DNA of 64,000 nucleotides from Streptomyces cupreus. GTDB taxonomy: Bacteria; Actinomycetota; Actinomycetes; Streptomycetales; Streptomycetaceae. The DNA lies in the NCBI RefSeq assembly GCF_014257025.1, contig NZ_JACMSF010000023.1:1-64000 (forward strand), read 5' to 3'. Shown here in pieces: positions 8,509 to 16,862 of the stretch. The notes beneath the pieces were generated by a model. That model searched no databases, had not been told where the DNA came from, and was given only the letters and a program-made list of their open reading frames with translations. Positions within the stretch are counted from its first letter, which is position 1; every line of letters begins with the position of its first letter. The translations under genes and the position numbers were made by a program.

Positions 8509-9174
8509 ATGCACGGCTCCCCGCACATCGTGAGCGACGTGATGTCCGGCGGCGTCGCGGTCGTCGGCCGCGACGCCGCGTTCAAGGACATCGTGCGCGT
8601 ACTGCAGGAGCGGAAGGTCAGCGCGCTGCCCGTGGTGGACGGCGGACGCCGGGTTCTCGGGATCGTCTCCGAGGCGGACCTGCTGCCCAAGGAGGAGTTC
8701 CGCGACAGCGACCCCGACCGGTACACCCAGCTGCGTCGGCTGTCGGACCTGGCGAAGGCCGGTTCGGTGACGGCCGGTGGGCTGATGACCTCCCCCGCCG
8801 TGACCGTCCGGGCGGACGCCACGCTCGCTCAGGCCGCCCGGATCATGGCCCGGGCCCGCGTCAAGCGGCTGCCCGTCGTCGGCGACACGGACCGACTTGA
8901 GGGTGTGGTCAGCCGGGCCGACCTGCTGAAGGTGTTCCTGCGGGACGACGAGGAGATCGCCGAGGAGGTCCGCCGGGAGGTCGTGGCCCGTCTCTTCCCC
9001 GCTCCCGCCTCCGCGGTGCGGGTCTCGGTCCGGGAGGGCGTGGTGCGGCTGGGCGGCCGGGTCCGGGACACGGCCCTGGTGCCGGTGGCGGCACGGCTGG
9101 CCCGGGCGGTCGAGGGAGTCGTGGACGTGGAGTTCGTCCTCGTCGACCCGTCGGACGCAACATTCGCCGAGTAG
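8509..9174 (+). CDS. CBS-pair protein with C-terminal BON domain
   Basis: 221 residues. CBS motif 1 is at about 5-60 (DVMSGGVAVVG ... GIVSEADLL), CBS motif 2 at about 90-145 (LMTSPAVTVRADATLAQAAR ... GVVSRADLL), and a BON domain at about 155-215 (VSVREGVVRLGGRVRDTAL). CBS pairs sense adenine nucleotides; BON domains usually bind membranes or proteins. The mycobacterial hypoxic-response protein Rv2626c is a CBS-only relative in the DosR regulon. It starts at ATG 8509 with AGGAGG upstream. Its TAG stop shares its last base with the next gene's operator palindrome. Confidence 0.9.
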   Translation: MHGSPHIVSDVMSGGVAVVGRDAAFKDIVRVLQERKVSALPVVDGGRRVLGIVSEADLLPKEEFRDSDPDRYTQLRRLSDLAKAGSVTAGGLMTSPAVTVRADATLAQAARIMARARVKRLPVVGDTDRLEGVVSRADLLKVFLRDDEEIAEEVRREVVARLFPAPASAVRVSVREGVVRLGGRVRDTALVPVAARLARAVEGVVDVEFVLVDPSDATFAE

Positions 9175-9187
9175 GGCCGGTCGGCCC
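9174..9187. promoter_or_regulatory. OsdR/DevR-type palindrome before response regulator 1
   Basis: GGGCCGGTCGGCCC (13 of 14; AGGGCCGGTCGGCCCT with flanks), 82 nt before the regulator start and touching the CBS gene's stop codon. A separate perfect 10-bp dyad, GACGATCGTC, follows at 9211-9220. Confidence 0.65.
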
Positions 9188-9269
9188 TGGCACTCGGCCC
9201 GCGCGCGGGTGACGATCGTCCCAGGGACGGCCCGCGGTCCGTCCACCGCCCGGGGACAGAGGGGTCGTC

Positions 9270-9971
9270 ATGACCGAGCCACGCACCTTCACGCCGCAGG
9301 ATCCGATCCGCGTCTTCCTGCTGGACGACCACGAGGTGGTCCGGCGCGGGCTGACCGACCTGCTGGACGCCGAGCCGGACATCTCGGTGGTCGGCGACGC
9401 CGAGAACGTCGAGCACGCCCTCGCCCGCGCCCCCGCCGTACGGCCGCATGTGGCCGTCCTGGACGTACGCCTGCCCGACGGGGACGGCATCACCGTCTGC
9501 CGCGAACTGCGCGACCGTATGCCGGAGCTGGCCGTGCTGATGCTGACGTCGTTCGACGACGAGGACGCCCTGCTGGACGCGATCATGGCCGGGGCGTCCG
9601 GCTATGTCCTGAAGCAGATCCGCGGCTCCGACCTGGTCTCGGCGGTGCGCACGGTCGCCTCCGGCCAGTCGATGCTGGACCCCGCGACGACGGCCCGGCT
9701 GATGAGATCCCTGCGCACCGAACCCGCCGCGGAACCGGCCGAGGCTCCTGAGCTCGCCGGTCTGTCGCCGCGCGAGAAGGAGATCCTCGCGCTGATCGGG
9801 GACGGTCTGACCAACCGCGAGATCGGCAAGCGGCTGTATCTGTCGGAGAAGACCGTCAAGAACCACATCTCCCGGCTGCTGGCCAAACTCGGCGTGCAGC
9901 GCCGGGTACAGGCGGCGGTGCTCGCGACCCATCTGGAACAGCCGGAGCACCCCGGGCGTCCCTCCACCTAG
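9270..9971 (+). CDS. NarL/DevR-type response regulator 1
   Basis: 233 residues. Receiver domain with acidic pair Asp19-Asp20, phospho-acceptor Asp65 (LDVRLPDGDG), Thr93 and Lys115, then a LuxR-type helix-turn-helix at about 160-225 (LSPREKEILALIGDGLTNRE, EKTVKNHISRLLAKLG). It is very close to response regulator 2 at 22.1-22.8 kb and to mycobacterial DevR in the DNA-contacting helix. No kinase gene adjoins it. It starts at ATG 9270 after GACAGAGGGG. A consensus palindrome upstream suggests auto- or cross-regulation. Which of the two is the OsdR orthologue cannot be settled by eye. Confidence 0.92.
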   Translation: MTEPRTFTPQDPIRVFLLDDHEVVRRGLTDLLDAEPDISVVGDAENVEHALARAPAVRPHVAVLDVRLPDGDGITVCRELRDRMPELAVLMLTSFDDEDALLDAIMAGASGYVLKQIRGSDLVSAVRTVASGQSMLDPATTARLMRSLRTEPAAEPAEAPELAGLSPREKEILALIGDGLTNREIGKRLYLSEKTVKNHISRLLAKLGVQRRVQAAVLATHLEQPEHPGRPST

Positions 9972-9972
9972 C

Positions 9973-10071
9973 TCACGTCGCCGGGTCGACGCCGAGGCGG
10001 GTCGCCACGGCCGCGGCGGGCAGTTCGTGGACGTCCTCCCCCGCGACCATCGTGGTCGCCCGTCCGTCCAT
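9973..10071 (-). CDS. Possible 32-residue ORF after USP-3
   Basis: Short frame beginning MDGRATTMVAGEDVHELPAA, starting 2 nt after the USP-3 stop and ending just past the stop of response regulator 1. The close coupling to USP-3 is the only support; there is no recognisable domain. It could be a chance frame or the tail of a lost gene. Confidence 0.2.
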   Translation of the reverse strand: MDGRATTMVAGEDVHELPAAAVATRLGVDPAT

Positions 10072-10073
10072 GG

Positions 10074-10955
10074 TCACTGCCCTGCGGCGCGTACCACGGC
10101 GACCGGGCAGTGCGCGTGGTGCAGGACCGCCTGGCTGACCGAGCCGAGCACCAGCCCGGTGAAGCCGCCCAGGCCGCGCGCGCCGACGACGACGGTTCCG
10201 GCCTCGGCGCTGGCCTCGATCAGCGTGTGCCGGATCCGGCCCCGCACCAGCCGACGCCGCACCTCGACGTCCGGGTATTTCTCGCGCAGCCCGCCGAGCG
10301 CCTCGGCGAGCACCCGCTCCTCCTCGTCACGCAGCCGGTCCTCGTCGTAGGTCACTAAGGGCGGGTCGCCCGGGGCCTCGTAGGCCCGTTCGGTACGGGT
10401 GTTCCAGGCGTGCAGCGCCACCAGGCCCGTGCCGTGCAGCGAGGCCTGGGCGAAGGCGAACTCGACGGCCGGTTCGGCCTGGGGCGAGCCGTCCACGGCC
10501 AGCAGGACCGGGCCTGTCGGATCCGGCCTGCCGCGCACGACCAGGACGGGGCACCGGGCGTGGGCGGCGAGATGGGCCGCGGTGGAGCCGAGCAGCAGGC
10601 TGCCGAAGCGGCTCAGGCCCCGGCTGCCGACGACGGCCAGCGACGCGGTACGCGTCTCCAGCTCCAGCACCATCACCGGCTCGCCGACGACCACCTCGCG
10701 TGCGATCTCCACGTGGGGTGCGGCTGTGTGCGCCCGCCGTTCGGCCTCGCCGAGGGTGCCGTCGATCAGCTCGCGCACCCCGGCGCTCGCCGGGGTCCAG
10801 GGCGGCACCCGGGGCGGCACATGCACCGACGGCCACCCGAAGGCGTGCACCAGCCGGAGCCCCACGCCGCGCAGCGCCGCCTCGCGCGCGGCGGCCTCCA
10901 CGGCGGTCAGGCTCGACTCCGAGCCGTCCACTCCCACGACAACAGGACCGTTCAT
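10074..10955 (-). CDS. Tandem-domain universal stress protein (USP-3)
   Basis: 293 residues, two UspA domains. This is the only USP in the window in which both nucleotide loops look intact: domain 1 GSRGLSRFGSLLLGS and domain 2 GARGLGGFTGLVLGS. N-terminus MNGPVVVGVDGSESSLTAVE, and C-terminus ending CPVAVVRAAGQ. It starts at ATG 10955 behind GAAGGGAGACCGGCG. Divergent from USP-4 across a 220-bp region with two palindromes. Confidence 0.92.
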   Translation of the reverse strand: MNGPVVVGVDGSESSLTAVEAAAREAALRGVGLRLVHAFGWPSVHVPPRVPPWTPASAGVRELIDGTLGEAERRAHTAAPHVEIAREVVVGEPVMVLELETRTASLAVVGSRGLSRFGSLLLGSTAAHLAAHARCPVLVVRGRPDPTGPVLLAVDGSPQAEPAVEFAFAQASLHGTGLVALHAWNTRTERAYEAPGDPPLVTYDEDRLRDEEERVLAEALGGLREKYPDVEVRRRLVRGRIRHTLIEASAEAGTVVVGARGLGGFTGLVLGSVSQAVLHHAHCPVAVVRAAGQ

Positions 10956-11044
10956 CGCCGGTCTCCCTTCTCCGGGCTCTGGCGGTGTCCGGGTTTCCTG
11001 AGAGCCGGGCTTTCAGCCTCTCCCCGTCCGGAATATCGCGCACA

Positions 11045-11079
11045 GGGCCGTCCGGCCCGTGGAGAGCCCCGGTCGGCCC
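11045..11079. promoter_or_regulatory. Paired OsdR/DevR-type palindromes between USP-3 and USP-4
   Basis: Two sites starting 21 bp apart, about two helical turns: GGGCCGTCCGGCCC at 11045-11058 (12 of 14) and GCCCCGGTCGGCCC at 11066-11079 (11 of 14). They lie about 90 nt before USP-3 and about 97 nt before USP-4, so one regulator dimer pair could serve both promoters. Confidence 0.6.
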
Positions 11080-11175
11080 TCCCCCCGAAGGGTTCGGGCG
11101 CCGAGGCTGAAAGAGGGGGAGTACACGCGCGGCAAGGCGCAACCGGCCGCCGCGCCGACACACCGGAGGTGCGTC

Positions 11176-12051
11176 ATGACCGGACCTGTCGTCGTGGGGC
11201 TCGACGGTTCGCCCGCGAGCGTGACGGCCGCATGGTGGGCCGCGCGCGAAGCCGTGGACCGGCATCTGCCCGTCCTGCTGCTGCACTCCTGGACCACCCA
11301 GCCGCTCGACGTGCCGATCGCCCAGGAGGCCCACAACAAGCAGCTGTACGGCCAGGAGATCCTGCGACGGACCTCGACCGAGCTGCTGTACCGGCACGGT
11401 GACCTGGACGTGACCACGGAGCTGGTCTCGGCGCCCGCCGCGCAGACGCTGCTGGAGCGTGCCGAGAACGCGTCGATGCTCGTCCTGGGCTCGCGCGGAC
11501 ACGGCTCGGTGGCGAGCTTCCTGCTCGGCTCCATCAGCCTGCACGTTCTCGGCCTGGCGCCGTGCCCGGTCGTCGCCGTGCGAGCGGACGACCCTGCCGT
11601 GGAAGCGGGCTGGGGACATCCCACGGAGGCGGAGAAGGACGAGATCGTCGTCGGGGTCTCGCAGCACGAGGACCGCTCGGCCGATGCCCTGCTGGAGTTC
11701 GCGTTCACCACGGCCGCGGCGCACGGCCGGCGGGTGCGGGCGGTGACGGCACTGCCCCTGTCCACCACGCTCCTGGCGCAGCCGGGCGAGGTCGAGGTCG
11801 CGGACATGGCCGGGGAACGGCTGGCGGAGACGCTGGCGCCCTGGCGGGAGAAGTTCCCTGACGTGGCCGTGCTCCAGCACATCGCCATGGGCCCGGCCAC
11901 CCAGGTGCTGCTGACCGCGTCCGCCCGTGCCTGCCTCACCGTCGTGGGACGCAGGCGTCAGCCGTCGCACCTGACCTGGAAGCTCGGGCCGGTCGCCCAT
12001 GCGGCCCTGCACCACGTGCCGTGCCCGGTCGCCGTGGTCCCGAACGGCTGA
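11176..12051 (+). CDS. Tandem-domain universal stress protein (USP-4)
   Basis: 291 residues. Domain 1 has an intact loop (GSRGHGSVASFLLGS); domain 2 is degenerate (GRRRQPSHLTWKLGP), followed by the shared VAHAALHHVPCPVAVVPNG tail. ATG 11176 is preceded by CGGAGGTGC. It is followed immediately by a P-type ATPase remnant on the same strand. Function by family: cytoplasmic stress protein, probably ATP-binding through domain 1 only. Confidence 0.92.
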   Translation: MTGPVVVGLDGSPASVTAAWWAAREAVDRHLPVLLLHSWTTQPLDVPIAQEAHNKQLYGQEILRRTSTELLYRHGDLDVTTELVSAPAAQTLLERAENASMLVLGSRGHGSVASFLLGSISLHVLGLAPCPVVAVRADDPAVEAGWGHPTEAEKDEIVVGVSQHEDRSADALLEFAFTTAAAHGRRVRAVTALPLSTTLLAQPGEVEVADMAGERLAETLAPWREKFPDVAVLQHIAMGPATQVLLTASARACLTVVGRRRQPSHLTWKLGPVAHAALHHVPCPVAVVPNG

Positions 12052-12089
12052 GTCCGCCGTACCGACGGACCGCTTCCGGCCGAAGAGGG

Positions 12090-12357
12090 CGCTGCGGCGG
12101 GTGGCCCGCGGTGGGCTGGGTGCTGGGCGCGCTGCGACGCGGGCGGACCGGTGTTGACTTGATAGCGGTCCTGGCGCTCGCCGGCACCCTCGCCGTGGGC
12201 GAGTACTTGCCCGGATCCCTGATCGCGCTGATGCTCGCCTCCGGCCGCGCGCCTCGCGCGACCTACGGGTCTCCTGGAACACGCGCCGCCTATGGCCCGC
12301 CGCCGTACCGGCGACGACGTGCGCACGGTACCGCTGGTCCAGGTGATGGTCGGCGAC
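12090..12357 (+). pseudogene. Heavy-metal P-type ATPase fragment
   Basis: Conceptual translation with two frame changes gives a stretch typical of metal-transporting P1B ATPases: TGVDLIAVLALAGTLAVGEY, LPGSLIALMLASGRA, then RDLRV, then in another frame LLEHAPPMARRRTGDDVRTV and PLVQVMVGDR, where the actuator-domain region begins. Everything downstream (phosphorylation site DKTGT, hinge) and upstream is absent, and the sequence is cut where the GH65 gene ends. A dead remnant. It explains the 300-bp stretch between USP-4 and GH65. Confidence 0.75.
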
Positions 12358-12359
12358 CG

Positions 12360-14729
12360 TCAGTACGGCAGCTCCAGCCGCACCGTCTCCCCCGGCTCGA
12401 CGACGACCGTACGGTCCGGCAGCCGTACCTCGATCGGGGACGCGTCGGAGGACGGAACGGCGATGTCCACATCGCCGCGCTCCAGGCGCAGCCGCACACC
12501 CCAATGGCCCTGGTAGCGCAGGGCGAAGCCGTACGAGGAGAGCTCCGGCAGCGGCACCGGATCGAGCCACAGCGCCCCTTCGCGGGTCTCCAGGCCGGTC
12601 AGTCCGCGCTGCACCAGGTCGAGGGTGCCCGCCATCGCGCCGAGGTGGATGCCCTCGCCGGTGGTGCCGCCCTGGACGTCCGCGATGTCGCCCTGGAGGG
12701 CCTCCTGGCAGAACTTCCACGCCTCCGCGCGCCGGGCCCGGGCCAGCACCCAGCCGTGGACCAGGCCGCTGAGGGTGGAGCCGTGGCTGGTGCGGTGCAG
12801 GTAGTAGTCGACGGTACGGTGCCAGATGTCGTCGTCGAGCTGCACCCCCAACCGGCGGAACAGGCCCCGTAGTTCGGCCGGTGCGAACAGATAGCCGAGC
12901 ATCAGGACGTCGGCCTGCTTGGAGGCCTGGTAGCGGTTGACGGTGTCGCCCTCCGCCTCCAGGATCCGGTCCAGACGGCGGATGTCGCCGTAGCGCTGCC
13001 GGTACTCCTTCCAAGGGAGCTCGGCGAGTTCGCCGTAGCCGTCGAACTGGCTGATGACCCCGTGGTGGAAGGGCACGTGGAGGGTGCGGGAGATGTCCTC
13101 CCATTGCTCCAGTTCGCCCCCGTCGAGGCCCGTGCGTTCGGCGAGTTCGCGGCGCCTTGGCTCCGGCAGAGCGTCGATCACTTCCAGCGTGCGGGTGAGG
13201 ACCCAGGCGGCGGTGACGTTGGTGTAGGCATTGTCGTCGAGTCCTGGTGCGCTCGCGCCGGGGTAGGCGTCGTGGTACTCGTCCGGGCCCACCACGCCCT
13301 TGATGCGGTGCCGTCCGAGACTGTCGTCGTAGACGGCCGCGTCCGCCCAGAAACGGGCGATCTGGAGCAGCATCTCCGCGCCCTTGGCGTGCAGGAACTC
13401 CATGTCGCCGCTGGCTTCGCAGTACTGCCACACGTTGTACGCGATGGCCGAGCCGACGTGGAACTGGAGCCGGGAGTTGTCCGGCAGCCAGCGCCCCGAG
13501 CGCGGGTTGAGGTGGAGCTGCTGGGTCTCCTCGCGCCCGTCGCTGCCGCTCTGCCAGGGGTACAGCGCACCCCTGCGCCCCGCGGCGAGGGCGGAAGTGC
13601 GGGCCTGTTCCAGGCGGCGGTGGCGGTAGCGCAGGAGGGCACGGGAGACCTCGGGGAAGTGCAGGTTGAGGAAGGGCAGCACGAACAGTTCGTCCCAGAA
13701 GACATGGCCCCGGTAGGCCTCGCCGTGCAGTCCCCGGGCCGGTACGCCCACGTCGAGGTCGGCGGTGTGCGGGGAGAGCGTCTGCAGGACGTGGAACAGG
13801 TGGAGACGCAGGATGCGGCCCGACTCCCCGTTGACGTCCAGAGCGGCCCGCCGCCAGAGCTGGTCCCAGGCCGTGAAATGGGATTCGAGCAGGTCGTCGA
13901 AGCCGGGTGCGCGGCCGACACGGTCGATCGCGGCGTACAGCGGATCGCTGATTGCGGGGTCGCGCGAGGTGTGCAGGGCGACGATCTTGTCGACGGTGAC
14001 GGTACGGCCCTCGGTCAGGCTCAGGACGGTGTGCTGGGTGGTGCGTGGGCGCTTGTTCCGGACGATGACGGGTTCCTCGGAGACCAGCCTGGCGGCCATG
14101 CCGACGCGGATGTCGGAGGTTCGCGTACGGCAGCGCAGCCACACGCCGTCGGGGGTGGCGGTGCCCGCCTGCACATGGGTCAGGTGGCGTCCGTCGAGTT
14201 CGCGATAGCGCGGTACACCCGCGTTGGTGACGCCGGCGTCCAGCAGGGCCTCCACCTCCAGTGCGCCGGAGAAGCCCTCGGCGGTGAACTCGGTGCGCAG
14301 GGCGGCCAGATGGGGATCGGCCATGTGCACGATCCGCTGCTGGAGCACCGACAGCACTCGTCCTTCGCCGAGGTCGAAGCGGGTGCGGCGCTCCAGCATG
14401 CCGGAGGCGAGGAGCAGGTCCATCCGGTGGTCCAGCAGCGTCGCGGTGTCCGGGGTCAGCCAGGATCCGCCGACCGTGCGGAACCGCAGGGGGAGCCAGT
14501 TGGGGAGGTTGACCATGTCCTCGTTCTCGACCTGCCGCCCCGCCACGTCGGAGGTCAGCCGGTTGTAGCAGCCCGCGACGTAGGTGCCCGGGTAGTGGAT
14601 GTCGTCGGCCGTGCACTCCGGAAGCGCGCCCCGGGTGGCGAAGTAGCCGTTGCCCAGGGTGCACAGGGACTCACGCAGCCGTTCGTCCGCGGGCTCGTAG
14701 CCCTCGTACTCCCAGGTCCATCCCGTCAC
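12360..14729 (-). CDS. Glycoside hydrolase family 65 phosphorylase
   Basis: 789 residues; GH65 enzymes phosphorolyse alpha-glucobioses (trehalose, maltose, kojibiose) to beta-glucose-1-phosphate plus glucose. Seen: N-terminal fold GYEPADERLRESLCTLGNGY, HVFWDELFVLPF at about 342-353 and VVGPDEYHDAYPG at about 479-491. Glu484 matches the general acid Glu487 of Lactobacillus brevis maltose phosphorylase. KQADVLMLGY and HRTSHGSTLSGLVHGW complete the core. GTG start 14729 overlaps the TGA of the beta-phosphoglucomutase gene (GTGA). The neighbour supplies the next step to glucose-6-phosphate. The disaccharide specificity cannot be read from the sequence; trehalose is the obvious guess in Streptomyces. 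Confidence 0.88.
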   Translation of the reverse strand: MTGWTWEYEGYEPADERLRESLCTLGNGYFATRGALPECTADDIHYPGTYVAGCYNRLTSDVAGRQVENEDMVNLPNWLPLRFRTVGGSWLTPDTATLLDHRMDLLLASGMLERRTRFDLGEGRVLSVLQQRIVHMADPHLAALRTEFTAEGFSGALEVEALLDAGVTNAGVPRYRELDGRHLTHVQAGTATPDGVWLRCRTRTSDIRVGMAARLVSEEPVIVRNKRPRTTQHTVLSLTEGRTVTVDKIVALHTSRDPAISDPLYAAIDRVGRAPGFDDLLESHFTAWDQLWRRAALDVNGESGRILRLHLFHVLQTLSPHTADLDVGVPARGLHGEAYRGHVFWDELFVLPFLNLHFPEVSRALLRYRHRRLEQARTSALAAGRRGALYPWQSGSDGREETQQLHLNPRSGRWLPDNSRLQFHVGSAIAYNVWQYCEASGDMEFLHAKGAEMLLQIARFWADAAVYDDSLGRHRIKGVVGPDEYHDAYPGASAPGLDDNAYTNVTAAWVLTRTLEVIDALPEPRRRELAERTGLDGGELEQWEDISRTLHVPFHHGVISQFDGYGELAELPWKEYRQRYGDIRRLDRILEAEGDTVNRYQASKQADVLMLGYLFAPAELRGLFRRLGVQLDDDIWHRTVDYYLHRTSHGSTLSGLVHGWVLARARRAEAWKFCQEALQGDIADVQGGTTGEGIHLGAMAGTLDLVQRGLTGLETREGALWLDPVPLPELSSYGFALRYQGHWGVRLRLERGDVDIAVPSSDASPIEVRLPDRTVVVEPGETVRLELPY

Positions 14730-15484
14730 TTCGACTCCTCGCCCAGCAGTTCCGCCAGATCCCGTACGACGATGTCGGCGCCGTGCCGGCGCAGTCTGTC
14801 CGCCGAGTCCCCCGTGGCGGCCCTGTCCACGCCCACCACCAAGGCGAAGCCTCCGCGCCTGCCCGCCTCCACGCCGGCGAGGGCGTCCTCCACGACGGCG
14901 GCACGGTCGGCGGGGACGCCGAGCCGGTCGGCGGCGGTGAGGAACAGGTCGGGCTGCGGCTTGCCCGGAAGGCCGAGCCGGGCCGCCTCGGCGCCGTCGA
15001 CGAGGACGTCGAACAGGTCGCGCACACCGGCCCGGGTGAGCAGCTCGCCCGCGTGCCGGGAGGCCGAGGCCGCCGCCAGGGGTGTCCCCGCCCTGCGCAG
15101 GGCGTGCACCAGCCGCACCGTGCCGGGGTAGGCCTCCACGCCATGCTCGCGCAGCCGCCGGGTGAACCGTTCCTCCTTGTCGGCGGCGACGGCCCGCACG
15201 GTCCCCTCCGATGACTCGATGCCGCGCGAGGCGAGGAAGGCGGCGGCGCCGTCGAGGCGGGACTTGCCGTCGACATGGCGCAGGTAGTCGTCCCGGACGT
15301 CGAACGGCCGCCGCTGCTCGGGATCCGCGGGCGGATGCGCCCGCAGGAAGGCGTCGAACGCCTCCTTCCACGCGGCCGCGTGCACACGGGCCGAGTCGGT
15401 GATCACTCCGTCCGTGTCGAACACGACGGCTCGGACGTCACTCAAGGGTGTATCGGGACTCAAGGGGGTATCGGGCCTCTCCAT
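14726..15484 (-). CDS. Beta-phosphoglucomutase-like HAD hydrolase
   Basis: 252 residues, HAD superfamily with cap. Nucleophile motif FDTDGVITDS (Asp23, acid/base Asp25), DGKSRLDGAAAFLASRGI in the cap, SASRHA, GKPQPDLFLTAADRLG and VVEDALAGVEAGRRGGF. This matches beta-phosphoglucomutases that convert beta-glucose-1-phosphate to glucose-6-phosphate. ATG 15484 has GGAG five nt upstream; the GTG at 15490 would leave no spacing. Middle gene of USP-5/bPGM/GH65, overlapping GH65 by 4 nt. Confidence 0.88.
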   Translation of the reverse strand: MERPDTPLSPDTPLSDVRAVVFDTDGVITDSARVHAAAWKEAFDAFLRAHPPADPEQRRPFDVRDDYLRHVDGKSRLDGAAAFLASRGIESSEGTVRAVAADKEERFTRRLREHGVEAYPGTVRLVHALRRAGTPLAAASASRHAGELLTRAGVRDLFDVLVDGAEAARLGLPGKPQPDLFLTAADRLGVPADRAAVVEDALAGVEAGRRGGFALVVGVDRAATGDSADRLRRHGADIVVRDLAELLGEESK

Positions 15485-15486
15485 GG

Positions 15487-16335
15487 TCACTCCGGCTGCG
15501 GGACGACGGCGACGGGGCAGAGCGCGTGGTGGAGCAGGGTGTGTCCGACACGGCCGAGCTGGAGGCCGAAGCGGCCCGACCGGTGCCGCGCCCCGATGAT
15601 CACGAGATCCGCGGCGGCCGACCGGTTCAGCAGCACCCTGCGGGCCGGTCCCTCCAGCGTGTCACGGCGCACCCGCACACCCGGGTGGTCGGCCATCGGG
15701 TCGTGCAGGGCGTCGTCGAGCAGGGCGGAGGCCCGCTCCTCGTGGTTCTCGTCCGTCGACGGGTACGCGGGGCGGCGCCAGGCCCGTACGACATCCAGGA
15801 CGCAGCCGCGGGCCTCGGCCTCGCGGAAGGCGAACCTGGTCGCCGCACCGGCGATCTCCGGGTCGGCGGCGCCGAGCAGGATCCGCTCGTGGGTGCCCGC
15901 CAGGCCGGCCTTGTCACCGCGGACCACGATCACCGGTCCGTGGGCGCGGGCCGCGAGGGTCAGCGAGACGGAGCCGAGGAGCAGTCCGGCGAGCTCACCG
16001 CGGCCACGTGCTCCCGTCACCACGGCGAACGCATGGTGCGCCTCGCCCAGCAGCGCGTGCGTGGCCTCGTCCGGGACGACGTCGACGGAGACCTTCAGCC
16101 CTGGGGCGCGGCGTCGGGCGCGATCCGCCGCGGTCGCGACGACCTCCTCGGCCGCCATCTGTTCGGACGGGCGGTCGGGGTCGTCCGAGGGTGCCCAGCC
16201 CTCGTAGCGCTCCCACAGGGACGCGTACACCAGGCGCAGTGCCAGACCGTGCCGTACCGCCTCGTCCACGGCCCAGTCGACCGCCTGGAGTCCGCCGGGC
16301 GATCCGTCGACACCCACGACCAGGGGCAGCTCCAT
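15487..16335 (-). CDS. Tandem-domain universal stress protein (USP-5)
   Basis: 282 residues, first gene of the operon with bPGM and GH65. Domain 1 loop GARGRGELAGLLLGS is intact; domain 2 (GARHRSGRFGLQLGR) is degenerate. It is most like USP-1, sharing RLVYASLWERYEG and the ending CPVAVVPQPE, so the two look like a duplication. ATG 16335. Operator palindrome 105 nt upstream. Confidence 0.92.
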   Translation of the reverse strand: MELPLVVGVDGSPGGLQAVDWAVDEAVRHGLALRLVYASLWERYEGWAPSDDPDRPSEQMAAEEVVATAADRARRRAPGLKVSVDVVPDEATHALLGEAHHAFAVVTGARGRGELAGLLLGSVSLTLAARAHGPVIVVRGDKAGLAGTHERILLGAADPEIAGAATRFAFREAEARGCVLDVVRAWRRPAYPSTDENHEERASALLDDALHDPMADHPGVRVRRDTLEGPARRVLLNRSAAADLVIIGARHRSGRFGLQLGRVGHTLLHHALCPVAVVPQPE

Positions 16336-16439
16336 GGCCCCCACCGCCTTCCGTCCGGCCGCGGCGTGCGGCCCGGTGCTCCCCTCCACCGTCGCACGTG
16401 CGGCCGGGAGATCGCGCGGGGTGAGTCGGCCCGGGCCGG

Positions 16440-16453
16440 GGGACGTTCGGCCC
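16440..16453. promoter_or_regulatory. OsdR/DevR-type palindrome before USP-5 operon
   Basis: GGGACGTTCGGCCC (12 of 14), 105 nt before USP-5, within the usual distance for this island. It implies that the GH65 pathway is switched together with the stress proteins. Confidence 0.55.
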
Positions 16454-16454
16454 A

Positions 16455-16587
16455 TGCCAGGGCCCCGGGCGCGGGGCCGACGCTGAGCGACGACTGGGCG
16501 ACCGCGGCGTTGCTGGCGGCGTCCGCCGGGCTGCTGCTCAAGACCCTGTGGTTCAACGCCTGGCCGACCCTCGGCGTGGCCCGATGG
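16455..16587 (+). other. Non-genic stretch with a membrane-protein-like remnant
   Basis: No complete gene. One + strand frame reads DDWATAALLAASAGLLLKTL then WFNAWPTLGVARW, a hydrophobic segment with the look of a truncated membrane protein. It has no start context and merges out of frame into the next small ORF region. Treated as a probable fragment of unknown family. Confidence 0.3.
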
Positions 16588-16719
16588 CTAGCCCGGTGCC
16601 CGACGGATCCGCAGGCGCAGCGCCAGCGTGTCGAACAGTGTGGTGAGGACGAAGGTCACCCCCATCGCCACGAACAGCAGGAGCGCGAACCGCTCCCAGA
16701 ACTCCGGCGCTTGAGCCAT
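16588..16719 (-). CDS. Possible 43-residue single-pass membrane peptide
   Basis: Frame from ATG 16719: MAQAPEFWERFALLLFVAMG, then VTFVLTTLFDTLALRLRIRR and three more residues. One strong transmembrane helix at about 12-34 and a basic tail, a plausible small membrane protein. There is no clear ribosome site. It lies just beyond the palindromes of the phosphoribosyltransferase promoter, whose first site is 42 nt upstream of this start. Unrecognised; it may be real or chance. Confidence 0.35.
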   Translation of the reverse strand: MAQAPEFWERFALLLFVAMGVTFVLTTLFDTLALRLRIRRAPG

Positions 16720-16760
16720 GCGGCCCGAACGGAGGGCTGGAGCGGCCCTTGCGCTGGGGA

Positions 16761-16774
16761 GGGCCGATCGGTCC
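16761..16774. promoter_or_regulatory. OsdR/DevR-type palindrome (distal, phosphoribosyltransferase promoter)
   Basis: GGGCCGATCGGTCC, 13 of 14. First of three sites in the 420-bp region before the phosphoribosyltransferase-hydrolase gene. Confidence 0.6.
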
Positions 16775-16848
16775 ACGACCTCCGTACGCCCTCCGGGCGG
16801 CCCATGCCCTGCTGAGCGGACCAGCACCCGCTCCCCGGAGCGACCTGG

Positions 16849-16862
16849 GGGCCGATCGACCC
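16849..16862. promoter_or_regulatory. OsdR/DevR-type palindrome (middle, phosphoribosyltransferase promoter)
   Basis: GGGCCGATCGACCC, 13 of 14, 88 bp after the first site and 276 nt before the gene start. The sequence between 16863 and 17030 holds no gene I can support. Confidence 0.6.

Noticed and set aside
10327..14664. A very long open frame on the minus strand (over 1,400 codons) across USP-3, USP-4 and the GH65 gene.
   Set aside because: It crosses well-supported genes on both strands, has an Arg/Pro/Gly-rich composition typical of shadow frames in GC-rich DNA, and has no family motif.
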